A DNA stretch of 64,000 nt from Gimesia alba (GTDB taxonomy: Bacteria; Planctomycetota; Planctomycetia; Planctomycetales; Planctomycetaceae), in the NCBI RefSeq assembly GCF_007744675.1, contig NZ_CP036269.1, positions 124,001 to 188,000 of the forward strand. Direction: 5' to 3'. Made by a program: the position numbers and the translations under genes. The notes below the pieces were generated by a model. The model was given only the letters and a program-made list of their open reading frames with translations. It did no database searches and was not told where the DNA came from. The stretch's first letter is position 1, and each line of letters begins with the position of its first letter. Positions 1-8,158 of the stretch are shown piece by piece.

Positions 1-354
1 ACCGGCGAGAGTTCGAGTAATTATCAAATTCGAGACGCCTGTCGGCAATTTTCCGAGTCGGTATCATCAGGCCAGGCAGAAATTGCTTCACTGAAATCGT
101 TAAGGATATTTCCCGCTACTTTTTTGCAAACGCTGGCGAATCAGACTGGCAACACATCGCAAGCGGGGCCTAAATATTCGGTTGAGATACTCAATGCGCT
201 ATCCGACATGTTGAACAGCCAAACCCGTGTCCGCATTACCTTCTTTGCGTCCGTGGTAGAACCACTCATCATCATCTTCTGTGGAATTCTCATGGGCTTT
301 TTGTTTATCGCCATGCTGGCTCCTTTGATTCAACTGATGAACTGGATCGCTTGA
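1..354 (+). CDS. Type II secretion system F family protein, C-terminal part
   Basis: The frame is open from the first base, so only about the last 117 residues are in the window. The visible part ends in a long hydrophobic segment containing VVEPLIIIFCGILMG followed by a second short hydrophobic stretch and LIQLMNWIA, which is how GspF/PilC inner-membrane platform proteins end. In that family the protein links the cytoplasmic assembly ATPase to the growing pseudopilus. It is followed 67 bases later by a second complete GspF-type gene and then by pseudopilin genes, so the operon is a pilus/type II secretion-like assembly system whose ATPase and secretin would lie upstream of the window. Family assignment is firm; the exact system is not. 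Confidence 0.85.
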   Translation, partial: TGESSSNYQIRDACRQFSESVSSGQAEIASLKSLRIFPATFLQTLANQTGNTSQAGPKYSVEILNALSDMLNSQTRVRITFFASVVEPLIIIFCGILMGFLFIAMLAPLIQLMNWIA

Positions 355-421
355 CAATCAGTTTCAACGATCATTCTTGATACAGTCACTCAAAATTCAA
401 CAAAATTAGAGATCGCGTTTT

Positions 422-1528
422 ATGGATTTGAAGTCCCATTTTCCTTCTTTTTTTGAGTTTGGAAGAAGCTCCTTCTCTCGGGGGCGCGGGATCTTTCCAC
501 TTTTGGGGCGCGTCAGTTACTCACAACAGGTCGCCTTACTGCGAATTCTGGCGGTGGCTGCTGAGAAACAGCTATCATTAATTGATGTGCTGGAAACATT
601 TGAGAAAGATATTCGCGGTCGTTGGCGGTACCAGGTTTTACGGCTGATTGATTTACTCAGAAGCGGCGTCCCGCTGGCAGACGCACTGGAGACGATTCCG
701 AATGTCATTCCAGCGAATGCTTACTTCCTGGTGAAAGCAGGCGCAGAATCGGGAACGCTGCCTTCAGCGTTGGCGCTGGCGGCAGAAGTCTGTGCTGAAC
801 AACGGAATGAGCGTGATATCTTACGTCCCGGTGTCTCGGTTTATCTCAGTGCCTTCCTGACGATTATGATGTGTATCGTCAGCTTTATCTGTTATTGGAT
901 CGTTCCCAAACTAAAACACATTTTTTATGAATTCGACATGCCGTTGCCGGATTTAACCATGAATATTATTCAGACTTCAGACTGGTTTGTGGAATATTTT
1001 TATATCTATCCGGTGTTGGGTTTCATCATTTATCTGGCCTACTTGTTTTTAATCAGAATGGATTTTATCGAACGTCGAAGTCAGTGGAATTCTTTTCCGG
1101 GTATTTATCCGCGCGGGAGAGCTCCTGACGTCTTGCGGTTTTTACATGTCACGACAGAATCGGGCCGACCACTGATGGGGGCATTTGAAACGTTAACCCA
1201 CACCACAAAAAACCGGTTTCTGTCACAACGCTTTCATGCGATTCTGGAAGACATTCGCAAAGGCAATGACTGCTGGACCGCGCTGCACGATTATAGTCTT
1301 TTGACGCCGAGTGAAGTGCGGCTGTTACAGTCTGCGCAGCGGGCCGGCAATCTGAGTTGGGCGCTCAAAGCGATTGCAAAAAGCATTGAGCGACGCATCG
1401 ATTATCGGATGACATTAATTAGAGAATACCTCGAACCTGCAATGATTGTTTGCATCGGCTGTCTGGTGGGTGCCTTTGTGATTGGTCTGTTTTTACCCCT
1501 GGTGAATCTGATGCACTCTCTGGCTTAA
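422..1528 (+). CDS. Type II secretion system F family protein (GspF/PilC-like)
   Basis: Polytopic inner-membrane protein of 368 residues, close to the usual GspF length of about 400. Two GspF-type repeats can be seen: residues about 40-130 (YSQQVALLRILAVAAEKQL at the start) and about 230-340, each followed by hydrophobic segments (about 140-165, 190-215 and the C-terminal 335-365 with the EPAMIVCIGCLVG motif). It closely mirrors the end of the preceding partial gene, so two F-type subunits are encoded in tandem. They may form a heteromeric platform, but that is inference. The ATG at 422 is the first in-frame start after the upstream stop. Confidence 0.88.
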   Translation: MDLKSHFPSFFEFGRSSFSRGRGIFPLLGRVSYSQQVALLRILAVAAEKQLSLIDVLETFEKDIRGRWRYQVLRLIDLLRSGVPLADALETIPNVIPANAYFLVKAGAESGTLPSALALAAEVCAEQRNERDILRPGVSVYLSAFLTIMMCIVSFICYWIVPKLKHIFYEFDMPLPDLTMNIIQTSDWFVEYFYIYPVLGFIIYLAYLFLIRMDFIERRSQWNSFPGIYPRGRAPDVLRFLHVTTESGRPLMGAFETLTHTTKNRFLSQRFHAILEDIRKGNDCWTALHDYSLLTPSEVRLLQSAQRAGNLSWALKAIAKSIERRIDYRMTLIREYLEPAMIVCIGCLVGAFVIGLFLPLVNLMHSLA

Positions 1529-1574
1529 CGTTTGAGTATTGGTTGATATCGTGAGAAATAAAAATCAAATCAAA

Positions 1575-2009
1575 ATGATCAGAACCTCATTCAAGGCCAT
1601 TGGTGCGCATGCACGTCGTGGATTCACGCTGGTGGAAATGATGGTTGCCGGCGTCTTGCTAATGACAGTAACGATGATCGTCGTTCCCGCCATTTACTGG
1701 GTACATCGTGAGCGCAGACAGACCGAGTACCGTCAGATCGCAATTGTCGAAGTCGAAAATATGATGGAACGGGTAGTCTCACTGCCGTTCAATGACATTA
1801 CTCAATCGAAGGTCGATAAATTTGTTCTCTCGGAAAGTGCATTGAGACAGTTGCCCCATGCCGATTTAAATATTGAAATCAGTGAGTCCGGCAATATGCC
1901 GCTCATGAAAAAAATTCAAGTCCAGTTAGGTTGGAGTGATCATCGCGGGATGAACGTGGTACCCGTTCGCTTGACTTCATGGGTCTGTCTCAAGGAAAAA
2001 CGCGAATGA
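1575..2009 (+). CDS. Pseudopilin with prepilin N-terminal methylation motif (GspI/GspH-like)
   Basis: Has a type IV prepilin leader: a short basic stretch ending in R-R-G followed by FTLVEMMVAGVLLMTV, with the conserved Glu at position +5 after the cleavage site. A prepilin peptidase is expected to cut after the Gly and methylate the Phe. The remaining ~120 residues are a small globular domain, fitting a minor pseudopilin. Earlier in-frame TTG (1539) and GTG (1551) codons exist, but the ATG at 1575 gives a normal 14-15 residue leader. Its stop overlaps the next start (ATGA at 2006-2009), indicating translational coupling. Confidence 0.82.
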   Translation: MIRTSFKAIGAHARRGFTLVEMMVAGVLLMTVTMIVVPAIYWVHRERRQTEYRQIAIVEVENMMERVVSLPFNDITQSKVDKFVLSESALRQLPHADLNIEISESGNMPLMKKIQVQLGWSDHRGMNVVPVRLTSWVCLKEKRE

Positions 2010-2614
2010 AACGACGACGCTTTTCTATTTCAATCAGACAAGACAAGACTCTGCCGGGGATTTCTCTGGTAGAGGTCGTGGTAGCGATGGGTATCGCGAC
2101 CGTGCTGATGGGGATCAGTATGACTACGATGCATACGGTGTTGCGCGCAGAGCGAGAAACGAGTAAAGCGGCCTGGCTGGGATCCAGTTTCCATCGATTC
2201 TCGCGTCTCATTCGATCGGACATTCACGCTGCTACCAGCCTGAATTTTCAAAATGGATCCACCAAGAACAGTCCTGAATTAACCATTCAGAAAGCGGGCG
2301 ACGAAGTCGTGAAATACCGGATCGAAGGGCATCGGATTTATCGCGTTGTGTCGCGGAAAGATAAGCGGGTGCACCAGGACACGTTTCATTTGCCGGAAGG
2401 TAGCCACGCGCATTTCTTTCAACAGGCGCGATTGAACCAGGCAGGCATTTCCATCGATCAACCAGATCCACTGAGTATTTTGGATCAGAATGTTACGAAT
2501 AAGCACAAGGACGAGCGGTCCTATCTGCACGAACTGTCGATCATATCCACGATTGGCTATGATTATCGTCTGGCTGAATTTCATAAAAAACAACCGGAAA
2601 AAGAAACAAAATAA
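2006..2614 (+). CDS. Pseudopilin-like protein with N-terminal hydrophobic helix (GspJ-like)
   Basis: Start chosen at ATG 2006, which overlaps the previous stop as ATGA and has an AGGAAA ribosome-binding sequence at about 1993; a longer ATG at 1979 lies inside the upstream gene. The N-terminus contains PGISLVEVVVAMGIATVLMG, a degenerate prepilin motif (Gly-Ile-Ser in place of Gly-Phe-Thr, Glu retained). The ~170 residue remainder (Phe/Arg-rich, RLIRSDIHAATSL near residue 70) looks like the globular part of a GspJ-type minor pseudopilin. It sits between the GspI/H-like and PilX/GspK-like genes, the usual order of minor pseudopilin operons. Confidence 0.78.
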   Translation: MKRRRFSISIRQDKTLPGISLVEVVVAMGIATVLMGISMTTMHTVLRAERETSKAAWLGSSFHRFSRLIRSDIHAATSLNFQNGSTKNSPELTIQKAGDEVVKYRIEGHRIYRVVSRKDKRVHQDTFHLPEGSHAHFFQQARLNQAGISIDQPDPLSILDQNVTNKHKDERSYLHELSIISTIGYDYRLAEFHKKQPEKETK

Positions 2615-2636
2615 ACAGGAATACAGGGTCAATCAC

Positions 2637-3053
2637 ATGCAAAGTTCATCAAATCCTCAACCAGCAAATCGTCAGACCGCTGCCCGGCGGGGTGCTGTGT
2701 TAGTGATTGTCATGGTCTGCCTGTTGTTGATTTCACTCTTGATGGCTTCGCTCTTGAAGTCTGCGTTACTACAGCGACGGCAAATGATCAAAGAGCAGTT
2801 TCGCGTCCAGGCGGAATGGATTTTGGAATCTGCTTTGGAACGTGCCGCCCAGCAAAGGCTCGATGATCCCGATTACCAGGGGGAAGTCTGGCAAATCAGC
2901 CCCGTTGATCTGGGAACACGCTATGCGGCGTCTGCAGAGATTACACTGAAACCCGAAGTAAAAGACGATCGTCTGATATCGATTCAGGCGCGGGTTCATT
3001 ATCCTGAGAATGCACCATTTTCAGTGACCCGGACGAAAAAAATTATTTTATGA
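2637..3053 (+). CDS. PilX/GspK-like type IV pilus assembly protein
   Basis: Protein of 138 residues with a basic N-terminus (AARRGAVLVIVMVCLLL) leading into one hydrophobic helix of about 22 residues and then a short, Glu/Arg-rich soluble part (RRQMIKEQFRVQAEWILESALERA). A single N-terminal helix following R-R-G-A and this charged segment are typical of PilX-type minor pilin and GspK-like proteins, although similarity is only architectural. ATG 2637 was preferred over an earlier in-frame codon because the earlier part overlaps the previous gene by more than 120 bases. Position at the end of the pseudopilin cluster supports a role in initiating or capping the pseudopilus. Confidence 0.65.
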   Translation: MQSSSNPQPANRQTAARRGAVLVIVMVCLLLISLLMASLLKSALLQRRQMIKEQFRVQAEWILESALERAAQQRLDDPDYQGEVWQISPVDLGTRYAASAEITLKPEVKDDRLISIQARVHYPENAPFSVTRTKKIIL

Positions 3054-3135
3054 AGCGAATGATGATAGATAGTGAAAAGTAATTCTTTATTGAGACTGCA
3101 TTATCAGTTTTTTACCAGTTTTATATTCCCAGGGA

Positions 3136-4092
3136 ATGAAAATGATGAACAATGTTCCTTTAAGACTTCAAGCCCGGCTGTGGCAACGTGGCAGGCCGCG
3201 CGGTTTCACCTTGATTGAATTACTGGTGGTGATCGCGATTATTGCGATTTTGATCGCACTGTTGCTGCCCGCGGTCCAGCAGGCGCGCGAAGCAGCCCGC
3301 CGGACGCAGTGTAAAAATAATTTGATGCAGCTCAGTCTAGCGCTGCAAAATTATGAAATGGCATTCGAAGTTTTGCCGGCTGGCGTCTATAACCCCACTG
3401 GTCCCATCAAAAATGAACCCGTGGGTTATCATATGGGGTGGCTCGCCGGTTTGATGCCTTTTCTGGATCAGCAAAATATGTACCGCACTATTGATTTTAA
3501 GCAAAGTGTTTACGCGACTGTCAATCAGCGTGTGCGTCGCGCTCAGATTCCCGTATTACGCTGTCCGTCAGATCCCAATGATTCGCGCACGCGCTCCGTT
3601 GCAGAAGATAACATCGAGCTTTATCAGACCAATTACGCTGCCTGCTATAACTCGGTCGATGCGCCCATCAATGTAGACAATACAGGGGTCATGTTCTTAA
3701 ACAGCAGCATCAGTTACGACCAGATAACGGACGGCAGCTCCAACACGATTTTCATCGGCGAGCAATTGTTTAATAAAACCGACCTGGGCTGGATGTCGGG
3801 CACCCGTGCCAGTCTGCGCAACACCGGTTCGTTCAATCGAGAATTGACGAAAAATCAGGGTGGGTACAATGCAAATTCCGGCAATTCAATAGAGGGTCAG
3901 GACGAAGCTGAGAACAAACAGCCCATTGATCCGCTGCTCAAAGTAGGGGGCTTTGGCAGCTATCATGTGGGAGGTGCCAATTTTGCCTTGGGTGATGGTT
4001 CGGTCCGATTTATTGCGGAAAATATCGATGCGCCCTTATTTGAACAACTGGGGAATCGCGCCGATGGGAAGCTGATCATGGACGGTTTCTAA
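3136..4092 (+). CDS. DUF1559 domain-containing prepilin-type protein
   Basis: Typical planctomycete DUF1559 protein of 318 residues. A basic leader ends in R-P-R-G and is followed by FTLIELLVVIAIIAIL, a near-perfect type IV prepilin helix, then the family signature AVQQAREAARRTQCKNNL. The C-terminal part holds the H-x(9)-DG type motif around HVGGANFALGDGSVRF (residues about 277-292). Planctomycete genomes carry tens to hundreds of such genes; their role is unproven but they are thought to be exported pilin-like surface proteins. It follows the pseudopilin operon after about 80 bases and may be its major pilin. Three clustered ATGs at 3136, 3142 and 3145 could all be used. Confidence 0.93.
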   Translation: MKMMNNVPLRLQARLWQRGRPRGFTLIELLVVIAIIAILIALLLPAVQQAREAARRTQCKNNLMQLSLALQNYEMAFEVLPAGVYNPTGPIKNEPVGYHMGWLAGLMPFLDQQNMYRTIDFKQSVYATVNQRVRRAQIPVLRCPSDPNDSRTRSVAEDNIELYQTNYAACYNSVDAPINVDNTGVMFLNSSISYDQITDGSSNTIFIGEQLFNKTDLGWMSGTRASLRNTGSFNRELTKNQGGYNANSGNSIEGQDEAENKQPIDPLLKVGGFGSYHVGGANFALGDGSVRFIAENIDAPLFEQLGNRADGKLIMDGF

Positions 4093-4118
4093 ATCGGAAT
4101 CCGGATCAGCGAATTGCT

Positions 4119-5069
4119 TCAGCCACGGGGATGATACATCTGATGCACGGCTTTCAGGCGGCTGTGATCGACGTGTGTGTAGATTTGTGTGGTTCGAATA
4201 TTCGCATGCCCCAGTAGTTCTTGCAGCGCACGAATTTCTGCGCCGCCGGCCATCATGTGAGTCGCGAAACTGTGTCGCAACGTGTGCGGGCTGACTTCTT
4301 TACTGCAGCCGACGCGGGCTGCATTTTTCTTGACGATATTCCAGACCATGATCCGCGAAAGCTGCTTGCCGCTCCGGTTCAGAAACAGTGCCTGTTCCGA
4401 TTGATTGCGTTTTGCCAGCACGGGGCGTTCGTGCTGTAGATAGGCTTCCAGCGCGGCGACGGCCACTGGATTCAAGGAAACCATTCGCTCCTTATTCCCT
4501 TTGCCGACACATCGGGCATAGCCTTCCTGCAGTTTGACGGCGTTCACTGGCAGGCTGACAATTTCCGTTACGCGGCAGCCGGTGGCATACATCATCGTCA
4601 AAATTGCGCGATCGCGGAGTGGATAGCGGTCTTCTTTGCAAGGTGCCATCAGCAGTTCGTTGACTTTTTCCGGGCTCAGTACTTTGGGTAAATATTTCCA
4701 GAGTTTGGGAGAGTTCAGCAAGTCAGCCACGCTTTCGGCCAGAATGCCTTCCAGTACCAGGTAACGGAAAAATAATTTAATCGATACCAGATGTCGTGAA
4801 ACCGTCGTTGCGGCCAGCTTGCGTTTATTGAGATGCTGCAGATAACCGGACAGAAACTTCAGATCGACTTCACTCAGCGGAATCGGTTTCTGCTTGCGGT
4901 ACCAGTCCAGAAACTGAACGATGTCGGAGCGATAAGCGGAGACCGTATTCAAGGCCATGCCACATTCTGCCTCCAGATAATTCAAAAACGGTTCCAGATG
5001 GACCCCGGGGTCTGCCGGTTTGCGGGCCTGAAATTTTGAATTTGCCGGTGGTCGTTTACGGGGAGGCAT
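4119..5069 (-). CDS. xerD: Tyrosine recombinase XerD
   Basis: Site-specific recombinase of 316 residues; in bacteria XerC/XerD resolve chromosome dimers at dif during division. An N-terminal SAM-like core-binding domain (about 24-110) precedes the catalytic domain. The catalytic set is complete: R166 in TGCRVTEI, K190 in GKGNKER, H262 and R265 in HTLRHSFATH, H288 in LLGHANIRTT and nucleophile Y297 in TTQIYTHV. The tail HQMYHPRG resembles the XerD C-terminus. ATG 5069 was chosen because it gives the family length and a basic N-terminus (PPRKRPP); the longer frame to 5186 has no similarity. It lies head to tail downstream of the helicase gene. It is a housekeeping Xer by sequence, not a mobile-element integrase. 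Confidence 0.9.
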   Translation of the reverse strand: MPPRKRPPANSKFQARKPADPGVHLEPFLNYLEAECGMALNTVSAYRSDIVQFLDWYRKQKPIPLSEVDLKFLSGYLQHLNKRKLAATTVSRHLVSIKLFFRYLVLEGILAESVADLLNSPKLWKYLPKVLSPEKVNELLMAPCKEDRYPLRDRAILTMMYATGCRVTEIVSLPVNAVKLQEGYARCVGKGNKERMVSLNPVAVAALEAYLQHERPVLAKRNQSEQALFLNRSGKQLSRIMVWNIVKKNAARVGCSKEVSPHTLRHSFATHMMAGGAEIRALQELLGHANIRTTQIYTHVDHSRLKAVHQMYHPRG

Positions 5070-5233
5070 ACAAAACCTTAAATCGAGTGATCGTGAACCG
5101 GTCCCGTTTTCTCTATCAAACAGAACTGGGCTTGCGCATCGATGCGGGTAGTTAACAGCATCATAGACAAGTCCTGCAGGAACCAATCCGTCTTATCGGT
5201 AAGAAGCGTTGATTGCCTTGAATGTGAGGCGGG

Positions 5234-7498
5234 TTAGCGCAGTCCCAACGGTTGTAGGGGACAGTGAGCGGCGATGAAGGTCTGGCTTTCGTCGGCATCA
5301 TCAAACAGGACGTCGAGCGTTCGCTTGCGGGCATAGCCGCTGATACCCATAACAGTCCCTACACCATAACGCGGATGCCTGACGCGCATTCCCACAGAAA
5401 ACCCTTGTGGGATGTCGGCGGCCTCCGGCGTCTGTTTCAACAGGTCGGCCCCCGTCATCAACAGCGGGCGTTTGGGTGTTGCTGCTTTTAAGGCTTCGGT
5501 ATCGACTTCGCCGCGTTTGATGGACTCGACAAATTCATCGAAGTGCGATTTCGTTTCGAACATGTTGTCTGTCTGGTCTTTGACATCGACGTCGATCTCT
5601 TTCAAAAAATCGCTAGTAATGGTTCGCCAGGGACGGCCTCTGAGAGAACGCTCGCGCGTCTGTGTTAAATATAAACATTGTTCGGCCCGCGTGATGCCCA
5701 CGAAAAACAGCCGCCGCTCTTCTTCCAGGCCATCGCGAAATTCTTCACGCAAAACGCGTTCGTGCGGAATTAGATTTTGTTCCACTCCCACGATAAAGAC
5801 GACCGGGTATTCCAGACCTTTAGCCGCGTGCAAGGTCATTAATGTGACGCGGCCGGCATTCGAGTCTAACTGGTCGGTGGCACTCGCCAGAGTACTGGCT
5901 TCCAGGAAGCCTTCCAGATTCGTTTCTTCGCCGAAAATTTCATCATATTTCCGAGCGGTTGAGAGTAATTCATTCACGTTGGAGATGCGTTGCTGATCCT
6001 CTTCGTCAGGGCTTTCTTTCCAGCTGTCGATCAGGCGCGTACTATCGATGACGGCTTCCATTAAATGCCCCACCGAACCGGAGTCGGCCATGGAAAAACC
6101 AGAGATCATTTTTGCAAACCGGGCGACCATATTTGAGGCACGTTTAGAAAGCGCGGGGCAGTCCTTCGCCTGATGGGCGGCTTCCAGCAAGCTGGTGCCG
6201 CGTTCTTCGGCCCAGCGAATCAGCTTGTTTTGGGTGGCTTTGCCGATTCCCCGCAGTGGTTTATTCACAATCCGGGAAAACGCGACGCGGTCGTCAGGAT
6301 TGTTGATCAATTTCAGATAGGACAGCAGGTCTTTGACTTCGGTCCGCTCATAAAAGGCCACACTGCCGGCCAGTTGATACGGGATTTTATGGCGTGCCAG
6401 AGCCAGTTCCAGTTCTCGGGAAAGCGAATTCACACGGTAGAAAACGGCGAAGTCATTAAAATCATAATCGCCTCGATCGACGGCGTTTCGAATATGGAGG
6501 GCAATCTCGTTGGCTTCCTGCCGTTCGTCACTGAAGCAGAGCAGTTCAACGGGACAACCTTCTTGATTTTCGGTAAACAGCGTTTTCGGTTTGCGTCTCT
6601 GGTTATGTGAAATCAGATCGTCGGCGACTCTCAAGATGGCTTTCGTGCTGCGAAAGTTTTGTTCCAGGCGAATGGTTTTGCAGTCCGGAAAATCGCGTTC
6701 AAACTGCAGGATGTTTTCTATTTTTGCACCACGCCAGCCATAGATCGACTGATCGGGGTCGCCGGTCACGCACAGATTACGCGTGTTCAAGGAAAGTCCC
6801 ATTACAATTTGATACTGTGCCAGATTCGTATCCTGATATTCATCAACGAGAATATATTGATAGCGTTCATCCAGCGTTGCCCGGAGTTCAGGTGACCCTT
6901 TCAGGAGGCTGGCGACGTGTAATAACAGATCGTCAAAGTCGACGGCATTCGATTCGAGTAACAGCTTCTGATAAACCGGATAGACGCGTGCCGCGACTGC
7001 CTGCAGATGATCGCCTATCGATTCCTGAAACGCTTCGACAAATCGTTCTGCTGTGATCAGGTCATTCTTGGCACGGCTGATCATGGAGGCGATGGTTGAC
7101 GGATTATAGGCGACGGTATCGATATCCAATTCATTCAGAACGTAGCGAATCAACTGATGCTGGTCCGTCGTGTCAAAAATCGAGAAGTTGCTATCCAGGC
7201 CGACGGTGTTTCCGTAGCGTCTCAGAATCCGCACACAGAATTTGTGAAAGGTCGAAATTTCCACGCGTGAATCTGGGATCAACTGGCGGACCCGCTCGCC
7301 CATTTCGTCCGAAGCTTTGTTGGTGAAGGTAATTCCTAAGATTTGATGTTGAGGAATCCCTGCGTGAATCAGCGAGGCAATCCGGTGGGTAATCACACGT
7401 GTTTTGCCGGAGCCGGGACCAGCCAGGACCAGTAAGGGGCCTTGATGATGTGAGACCGCCGCATACTGCGGAGGCGTCAGGACCTGCTGAAAATCCAA
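5234..7498 (-). CDS. uvrD: ATP-dependent DNA helicase, UvrD/PcrA family (SF1A)
   Basis: 3'-5' DNA helicase of 754 residues, the normal size for UvrD/PcrA, acting in nucleotide excision repair, mismatch repair or removal of recombinase filaments. All superfamily 1A motifs are visible: Q-motif (LTPPQYAAV, residues 7-15), Walker A AGPGSGKT (26-33), TFTNKASDEM, Walker B VDEYQDTN (218-225), GDPDQSIYGWRG, QNFRST, TLHAAKGLEYPVVF and VGITRAEQ. The C-terminus carries the short basic/hydrophobic repeat seen in PcrA-type enzymes (RHPRYGVGTVMGISG), thought to contact RNA polymerase. It precedes xerD by about 160 bases on the same strand. Confidence 0.93.
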   Translation of the reverse strand: MDFQQVLTPPQYAAVSHHQGPLLVLAGPGSGKTRVITHRIASLIHAGIPQHQILGITFTNKASDEMGERVRQLIPDSRVEISTFHKFCVRILRRYGNTVGLDSNFSIFDTTDQHQLIRYVLNELDIDTVAYNPSTIASMISRAKNDLITAERFVEAFQESIGDHLQAVAARVYPVYQKLLLESNAVDFDDLLLHVASLLKGSPELRATLDERYQYILVDEYQDTNLAQYQIVMGLSLNTRNLCVTGDPDQSIYGWRGAKIENILQFERDFPDCKTIRLEQNFRSTKAILRVADDLISHNQRRKPKTLFTENQEGCPVELLCFSDERQEANEIALHIRNAVDRGDYDFNDFAVFYRVNSLSRELELALARHKIPYQLAGSVAFYERTEVKDLLSYLKLINNPDDRVAFSRIVNKPLRGIGKATQNKLIRWAEERGTSLLEAAHQAKDCPALSKRASNMVARFAKMISGFSMADSGSVGHLMEAVIDSTRLIDSWKESPDEEDQQRISNVNELLSTARKYDEIFGEETNLEGFLEASTLASATDQLDSNAGRVTLMTLHAAKGLEYPVVFIVGVEQNLIPHERVLREEFRDGLEEERRLFFVGITRAEQCLYLTQTRERSLRGRPWRTITSDFLKEIDVDVKDQTDNMFETKSHFDEFVESIKRGEVDTEALKAATPKRPLLMTGADLLKQTPEAADIPQGFSVGMRVRHPRYGVGTVMGISGYARKRTLDVLFDDADESQTFIAAHCPLQPLGLR

Positions 7499-8158
7499 GT
7501 GAAATTCCTTTTCTGTCGTTGAATTGGATTCAATTTGCTCAAATCACCAATGTACGCTGCCTGCTCGGAAATTCCAAATCGAACCAGCAATAATTCACTC
7601 CGGTTTGAAACAGAACCAATGGCAAATTGATCCTCAATTTGAGTATGAGGTGAAATGCGCCTTGAAAAATACGACTCAGCTTTGATAATAGTGGACAATT
7701 GTGTGTTTTGGTAATGTTGCGAACTCAAGTTGCTTTGGTTGATTGCACAAAATTTGTGGGTCCACTAGACTGCGCAGAGGTGGTGTTATGATGTGTCTGG
7801 ATTTCTTGCAATGATAATTTCGACGTTTCGACTTTAACGAAATAAGAGATTGGAGTGTTTGCTTAGAATGTTCGGCCTGAAATATCACGACTAAAACTGA
7901 CAAAATATCTGCATCAGACGAGATTATTTTCGGAACCTGCTTATAGACAGGGTTTTGCAGATTGTGATGCATGAATAGTTAAATGGTCGAGGGATGTCTG
8001 AATTCAACGCACATTCCTTGCCTGTAAATGACGATAAATTATTTTACAACGGTCGTTTCCACGACTACGAATTGTAATGCGGGCCAGACTTGTCCTGTGT
8101 TCTCGTAAACGATGGACACCGTTTTTCGAATCCCCTTGTCGACGGAGTGCGATCAGAC
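7499..8158. other. Intergenic region between divergent uvrD and an exported-protein gene
   Basis: About 660 bases, AT-richer than its neighbours, with no convincing gene. Open frames on both strands here overlap each other and encode low-quality sequence without family signatures. It must hold the promoters of the helicase gene (leftward) and of the gene starting at 8159 (rightward). A possible -10 like TATGAT occurs near 7789, but no well-spaced -35 accompanies it, so no promoter is called. Confidence 0.4.

Noticed and set aside
4119-5069. Xer-type recombinase considered as a mobile-element integrase
   Set aside because: Full XerD signature and C-terminus, housekeeping helicase neighbour, no attachment-site repeats or tRNA next to it.
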